Shown in pieces: positions 6,189 to 9,487 of a stretch of DNA of 9,487 nt. A program made the position numbers and the translations under genes. A model generated the notes under the pieces. That model was not told where the DNA came from, did no database searches, and saw only the letters and a program-made list of their open reading frames with translations. Origin of the DNA: Pseudomonadota bacterium (GTDB lineage Bacteria; Pseudomonadota; Gammaproteobacteria; Burkholderiales; Burkholderiaceae_B); NCBI GenBank assembly GCA_023388835.1, contig JAEWFK010000173.1, positions 1 through 9,487 on the forward strand, given 5' to 3'. Every line of letters starts with the position of its first letter. Position 1 is the first letter of the stretch.

Positions 6189-7237
6189 GAACGGTCACCC
6201 AGGGATTGTGGTGTGCCGGCAGTGGGCTGGCCCCGGCTTTCGATATGTCCGCCGAATTGCTCGCGCATGGCCGACAAGGTCTTCATCGCGAATTCAGCCT
6301 GGCCACGCGATTCAAAACGGCTATAGAGCGAAACTGCCAGCACCGGCACGGGAACGCCGAGGTCCATTGCGGCGCCCATCGCCCATCGCCCTTCCCCGGA
6401 ATCACTGACCCGGCCGGTATAGCGGGTCAGGTCGGGATCCTGATGCAGAGCTTGGGATGTCAGGTCAAGCAGCCACGATCCGATCACGCTGCCACGGCGC
6501 CATAGCTCGGCGATGTCCGGCAAGGGGAAGTCGTAGCGGTAATGTTCGGGTGATGTCAACGGCGTGGGCTGTCTATGTGCGGCAGCTTCGTCCAGCCCGA
6601 GACCGGCCTGGTGCAGAAGGTTGAAGCCTTCTGCGTAGGCCGCCATGATGCCGTACTCAATGGCGTTGTGGACCATTTTCACAAAATGCCCCGCCCCGGC
6701 CTCCCCGCAATGCAGATAGCCCTGTTCGGCGGTCCCGCCCAGCGCCCTGCCCGGCGTGGGCGCCGCCGCGCCGGCGCCGGGTGCCAGGGCGAGCAACAGC
6801 GGTTCAATGCGCCGGAAGCCGTCAGGAGAACCGCCGACCATCAGGCAGTAGCCGCGCTCACGGCCGCGCACGCCGCCGCTGGTGCCGACATCCAGGTAGC
6901 CGATGCCGGAAGGTTCGAGCGCGGCGGCCCGGCGTACGTCGTCCTGCCACGAAGAATTGCCTCCATCGATCAGGAGATCACCGGGCTGCAGCAAAGGGAG
7001 CAGATCATCGAGCACGGCATCGACGATGGCAGCGGGCAACATCAGCCATAGTGCACGGGGCGCTTGTAGCGCGGCCACTAGTTCCGCGAGGCTATCGCAA
7101 GCGACGGCGCCTTTTTCTGCCAAGCGTTCCCGGGCGCCCGGGTTAACGTCGTACACCACGCAGCGGTGGCCTTTAGACATCAGGCGTTGCGCCATATTGC
7201 CGCCCATGCGGCCCAGCCCCACCATCCCGAGTTCCAT
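6185..7237 (-). CDS. gnd: 6-phosphogluconate dehydrogenase, decarboxylating (short form)
   Basis: This 350-aa protein oxidises and decarboxylates 6-phosphogluconate to ribulose 5-phosphate, with NAD+ or NADP+. It belongs to the short form (about 300-350 aa) rather than the E. coli 468-aa form. The Rossmann motif is GLGRMG (residues 7-12), the substrate motif DVGTSGG (116-122), and the catalytic segment GAGHFVKMVHNAIEYG (181-196) holds K187, H190, N191 and E194. The helical C-terminal domain includes ELWRRGSVIGSWLLDLT (244-260) and SDSGEGRWAMGAA (278-290). Two oddities: the family's usual HNGIEYG reads HNAIEYG here, and an Ala/Gly/Pro-rich stretch (about 151-172) lengthens the loop before the catalytic segment. 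Its ATG shares one base with the slipin stop (TGATG), with AAGGTGG as ribosome-binding site, and its stop overlaps the zwf start by 4 bp. Coenzyme preference is not certain; D30 after the second strand would suit NAD+. Confidence 0.95.
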   Translation of the reverse strand: MELGMVGLGRMGGNMAQRLMSKGHRCVVYDVNPGARERLAEKGAVACDSLAELVAALQAPRALWLMLPAAIVDAVLDDLLPLLQPGDLLIDGGNSSWQDDVRRAAALEPSGIGYLDVGTSGGVRGRERGYCLMVGGSPDGFRRIEPLLLALAPGAGAAAPTPGRALGGTAEQGYLHCGEAGAGHFVKMVHNAIEYGIMAAYAEGFNLLHQAGLGLDEAAAHRQPTPLTSPEHYRYDFPLPDIAELWRRGSVIGSWLLDLTSQALHQDPDLTRYTGRVSDSGEGRWAMGAAMDLGVPVPVLAVSLYSRFESRGQAEFAMKTLSAMREQFGGHIESRGQPTAGTPQSLGDRS

Positions 7238-8013
7238 CAGCCCACCTTTGTTTCTTTTTTGCCATTGTTGAGAATCCGATCGATCAGGTCGACCGGAACC
7301 GGGAACACCAGCGTGGAGCTTTTGTCGCCCGCCACTTGCGTCAGTGTCTGCAGGTAACGCAGCTGCAATGCCGCGGGCTGTTCCGAAAGAACCTGCGCTG
7401 CATCCGCCAACGCCTGCGAGGCCTGCCGCTCGCCTTCCGCATGAATCACCTTGGCGCGCCGCTCACGTTCCGCTTCGGCCTGGCGCGCAATGGCGCGAAC
7501 CATGCTTTCGTTCAGGTCGATGTGCTTGATCTCCACGTTGGTAACCTTGACCCCCCAGCCGTCGGTCTGAGCATCAAGGATTTTCTGGATGTCGATGTTG
7601 AGCTTTTCGCGTTCCGACAGCATTTCGTCGAGATCATGCTTGCCCAGCACCGCGCGCAAGGTGGTCTGTGCCAACTGGCTGGTGGCTTCCAGATAGCGCT
7701 CCACCTGGATGATCGCCTTGTCAGGGTCGACGACGCGGAAATAAATCACCGCATTGACCTTCACCGAGACGTTATCCCGCGAGATGACGTCCTGACTGGG
7801 AACATCCATGGTCACCGTGCGCAAGTCCACCCGCACGATCTGCTGAAGCACGGGTATGACGAAGATCAGCCCCGGCCCTTTCACGCCGCTGAAGCGCCCC
7901 AAGGTGAAGATGACGCCGCGCTGGTATTCCCGAAGGATGCGGATCGCGTTTGCGATGATGGCGATGACGATGACCGCCAGTACCGCCAGACCAATATTGA
8001 AATCGTAGAACAT
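7237..8013 (-). CDS. Slipin: stomatin-like SPFH/Band 7 membrane protein
   Basis: This 258-aa protein is a bacterial stomatin homologue that forms oligomers at the membrane and is the usual partner of NfeD proteases. One hydrophobic segment (residues 7-24, IGLAVLAVIVIAIIANAI) anchors it. The SPFH domain runs from about 28 to 180, including REYQRGVIFTLGRFSGVKGPG (28-48, start of the domain), VDLRTVTMDVPSQDVISRDN (62-81) and the helical stretch SQLAQTTLRAVLGKHDLDEML (112-132). It is followed by the charged coil AEAERERRAKVIHAEGERQA (180-199) typical of slipins. The start is supported by GGAG at 8019-8022, five bases upstream. The gene lies 38 bp after nfeD, and its stop is fused to the gnd start as TGATG. 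A CCGG/CCGG mini-hairpin next to the ribosome-binding site might tune its translation, but this is weak. Confidence 0.94.
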   Translation of the reverse strand: MFYDFNIGLAVLAVIVIAIIANAIRILREYQRGVIFTLGRFSGVKGPGLIFVIPVLQQIVRVDLRTVTMDVPSQDVISRDNVSVKVNAVIYFRVVDPDKAIIQVERYLEATSQLAQTTLRAVLGKHDLDEMLSEREKLNIDIQKILDAQTDGWGVKVTNVEIKHIDLNESMVRAIARQAEAERERRAKVIHAEGERQASQALADAAQVLSEQPAALQLRYLQTLTQVAGDKSSTLVFPVPVDLIDRILNNGKKETKVG

Positions 8014-8051
8014 GAGCTCTCCGGTGAATGCCGGCCGGCGCGCTTCCGCGT

Positions 8052-9464
8052 TCAGGCGGATACCGCGCGCCCGGCGTTGGTTTCTTCGTGTGTGGCCACG
8101 CGGCTCACTCGAAGCTGCAGGCCTTTCGTGCCTGTGACGCTGACGCGGTCGCCGATCTGGAGAGGGTCGCTGCAGACGACTCGCCAGTTCTCGCCGCGGA
8201 TTTCGGCATATATCATGCCGTCTTCCATTCCGACCACGGTGCCGAGTTCGCCGATCATGGCTTCGTGTCCGCTGACGGGCGCACTTCGGCGGCTGCGTAT
8301 GGCGACCGTCCCGGCTCCGATGATGATGACAGCACTGGCAAAGCCGACGGAAACCAGGAAGGGAATGGACAACTCGTAATAGCGGGGAACGTCAGGCCCG
8401 GTCATGAACAGGCCTCCCAGGACGAAGGCGAGCAGCCCTCCTATTCCTAGCGCGCCGAATGAAGGCAGGAAGACTTCGCCGATCATCATGATGAGGCCGA
8501 ACACCAGCAAGGCGACGCCCGCCCAGTTGACCGGCAGCATATGGAAACCGTAGAGTCCCAGCAGAAGACAGATCAGCCCGGCCACGCCAGGCAGCGCGGC
8601 CCCGGGGCTCATCATCTCGAAGAACAGGCCATAGACTCCGAGCATCATGAGTATGACGGCGAGTTGAGGATTGGCCAGGAAGGACAGCACTTCGGTCCGC
8701 CAATCCGGCGCGATGCGCTGTACCGCGGCCCCTTGCGTGGCCAGGGTGACCTTCGTGCCGTTGTCCAGAGTGATCTCGCGCCCGTCGATTTCGCCGAGCA
8801 GCGCATCGAGCGTGGGCGCCACGTATTCGACCACGCCGGCGTTGAGCGCTTCTGCCGCTGACATCGAGCGCGCGTTTCTGACCGCGTCTTCGGCGAAATC
8901 GGGATCCCGGCCGCGCAGCTCTGCCAGGCTGCGCAAGTAGGCCGCCGCGTCATTTGTCGCCTTGGCCGAGAGCGTATCCTGCTGCGATGGGCCCTTGCCG
9001 CCCGGCTTCTCGTCCTTCCCCTTGGGAGCGTCTGCCGGCTCATCGCGCCCTGGCATCCCTCCACCGATGGCCACGGGCGAAGCCGCGCCGAGGTTACTGG
9101 CCGGCGTCATGGCAGCCAGGTGGCTGGCATAAAGAATGAATGTACCGGCACTGGCGGCCCTGGCACCCCCGGGCGCCACATAGACCGCGATGGGAACGGT
9201 GGCCGTCAGCATGCGGCGGATAATGGCGCGCATGGATGCGTCGAGCCCGCCCGGCGTATCGAGCTCGATGATCAGCAACTGGGCACCCGAGGTTTCAGCG
9301 TTGCTAATGCCGCGGAGGATGAAGTCGGAGGTGGCGGGACTGATCGCCCCTTGGACCTCGAGCACGGCCACGGCGGAAGGCGCCTGCGCCCTGCCCTGAC
9401 CGGAAACCACCAGCCCGCATGCAAGTACGAGCCACGACAGCCAGATCGTCAACGATTTGCCCAT
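8052..9464 (-). CDS. NfeD family membrane-bound ClpP-class serine protease
   Basis: This 470-aa protein is a long-form NfeD (NfeD1b type): a secreted serine protease domain, membrane spans and a C-terminal OB-fold. A signal peptide covers residues 1-28 (cleavage probably after AQA). The ClpP-like domain shows IIELDTPGG (65-73) and ARAASAGTFI (101-110), with S105 the likely nucleophile; K168 in SAKATNDAA is the likely general base, as in the Pyrococcus Ser-Lys enzyme. A Gly/Lys/Asp-rich linker at about 133-162 lies between them. Spans are at about 266-284, 290-308, 313-333, 338-354 and 367-389, followed by the OB-fold NfeD domain (about 400-458). Homologues cleave hydrophobic segments such as the stomatin C-terminus. 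A perfect AGGAGG at 9470-9475, five bases before ATG9464, fixes the start. It is the first operon gene visible; its promoter lies outside the window. Confidence 0.95.
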   Translation of the reverse strand: MGKSLTIWLSWLVLACGLVVSGQGRAQAPSAVAVLEVQGAISPATSDFILRGISNAETSGAQLLIIELDTPGGLDASMRAIIRRMLTATVPIAVYVAPGGARAASAGTFILYASHLAAMTPASNLGAASPVAIGGGMPGRDEPADAPKGKDEKPGGKGPSQQDTLSAKATNDAAAYLRSLAELRGRDPDFAEDAVRNARSMSAAEALNAGVVEYVAPTLDALLGEIDGREITLDNGTKVTLATQGAAVQRIAPDWRTEVLSFLANPQLAVILMMLGVYGLFFEMMSPGAALPGVAGLICLLLGLYGFHMLPVNWAGVALLVFGLIMMIGEVFLPSFGALGIGGLLAFVLGGLFMTGPDVPRYYELSIPFLVSVGFASAVIIIGAGTVAIRSRRSAPVSGHEAMIGELGTVVGMEDGMIYAEIRGENWRVVCSDPLQIGDRVSVTGTKGLQLRVSRVATHEETNAGRAVSA

Positions 9465-9487
9465 GTCGGCCTCCTGTGTCGGCGCAT

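Noticed and set aside
8030..8039. Self-complementary GCCGGCCGGC in the gap between nfeD and slipin
   Set aside because: A short GC palindrome in GC-rich DNA is common, and no T-tract or conserved placement supports a function.
7336..8379. Long open frame of 347 codons on the + strand opposite slipin and nfeD
   Set aside because: It lies wholly antisense to two well-supported genes, its product resembles no family I know, and long antisense frames are expected in GC-rich coding DNA.

Overview
The window looks like a chromosomal segment of a moderately GC-rich proteobacterium. Gene content and protein style (short-form 6-phosphogluconate dehydrogenase, DUF411 protein, NfeD/slipin pair, bacterial GH15 enzyme) suggest a betaproteobacterium, perhaps Burkholderiales/Alcaligenaceae. 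That placement is inference only; no rRNA or other taxonomic marker is present. Coding is dense, and I see no mobile element, CRISPR array, tRNA or rRNA.

Left part, + strand (1-1574): the 3' part of an unrecognised gene that stays open to the window edge, then an NADPH-dependent FMN reductase of the ChrR type, then a small single-domain cupin. A 16-bp perfect palindrome sits just before the reductase's ribosome-binding site. The block ends in a strong intrinsic terminator.

Middle, - strand (1577-4201): an acylphosphatase followed by an exported DUF411 protein form a two-gene unit. Upstream of them on the same strand is a 599-aa GH15 glucoamylase/trehalase-type glycosidase. The 136 bp between GH15 and a divergent universal stress protein gene (4337-4762, + strand) contain a 9/10 match to an FNR/ANR box. 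A -10-like hexamer lies at class II activator spacing from it, pointing towards the stress gene.

Right part, - strand (9464 down to 4755): nfeD (membrane serine protease), slipin (stomatin-like SPFH protein), gnd and zwf. Slipin and gnd share one base (TGATG) and gnd and zwf share four (ATGA), so membrane quality-control genes and both NADP-linked dehydrogenases of the oxidative pentose phosphate pathway appear to be one translationally coupled operon. The 3' end of zwf overlaps the 3' end of the stress gene by 8 bp.

The genes suggest a stress and redox island: GH15 would release glucose from alpha-glucan or trehalose, zwf and gnd would make NADPH, the FMN reductase would spend it, and NfeD/slipin and the stress protein would protect the membrane and the cell. 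The FNR-like box suggests an oxygen-linked switch. None of the individual protein families is new. The most interesting signals are the regulatory site, the coupling of NfeD/slipin to gnd-zwf, and the opposite-strand stress gene lodged between zwf and GH15.
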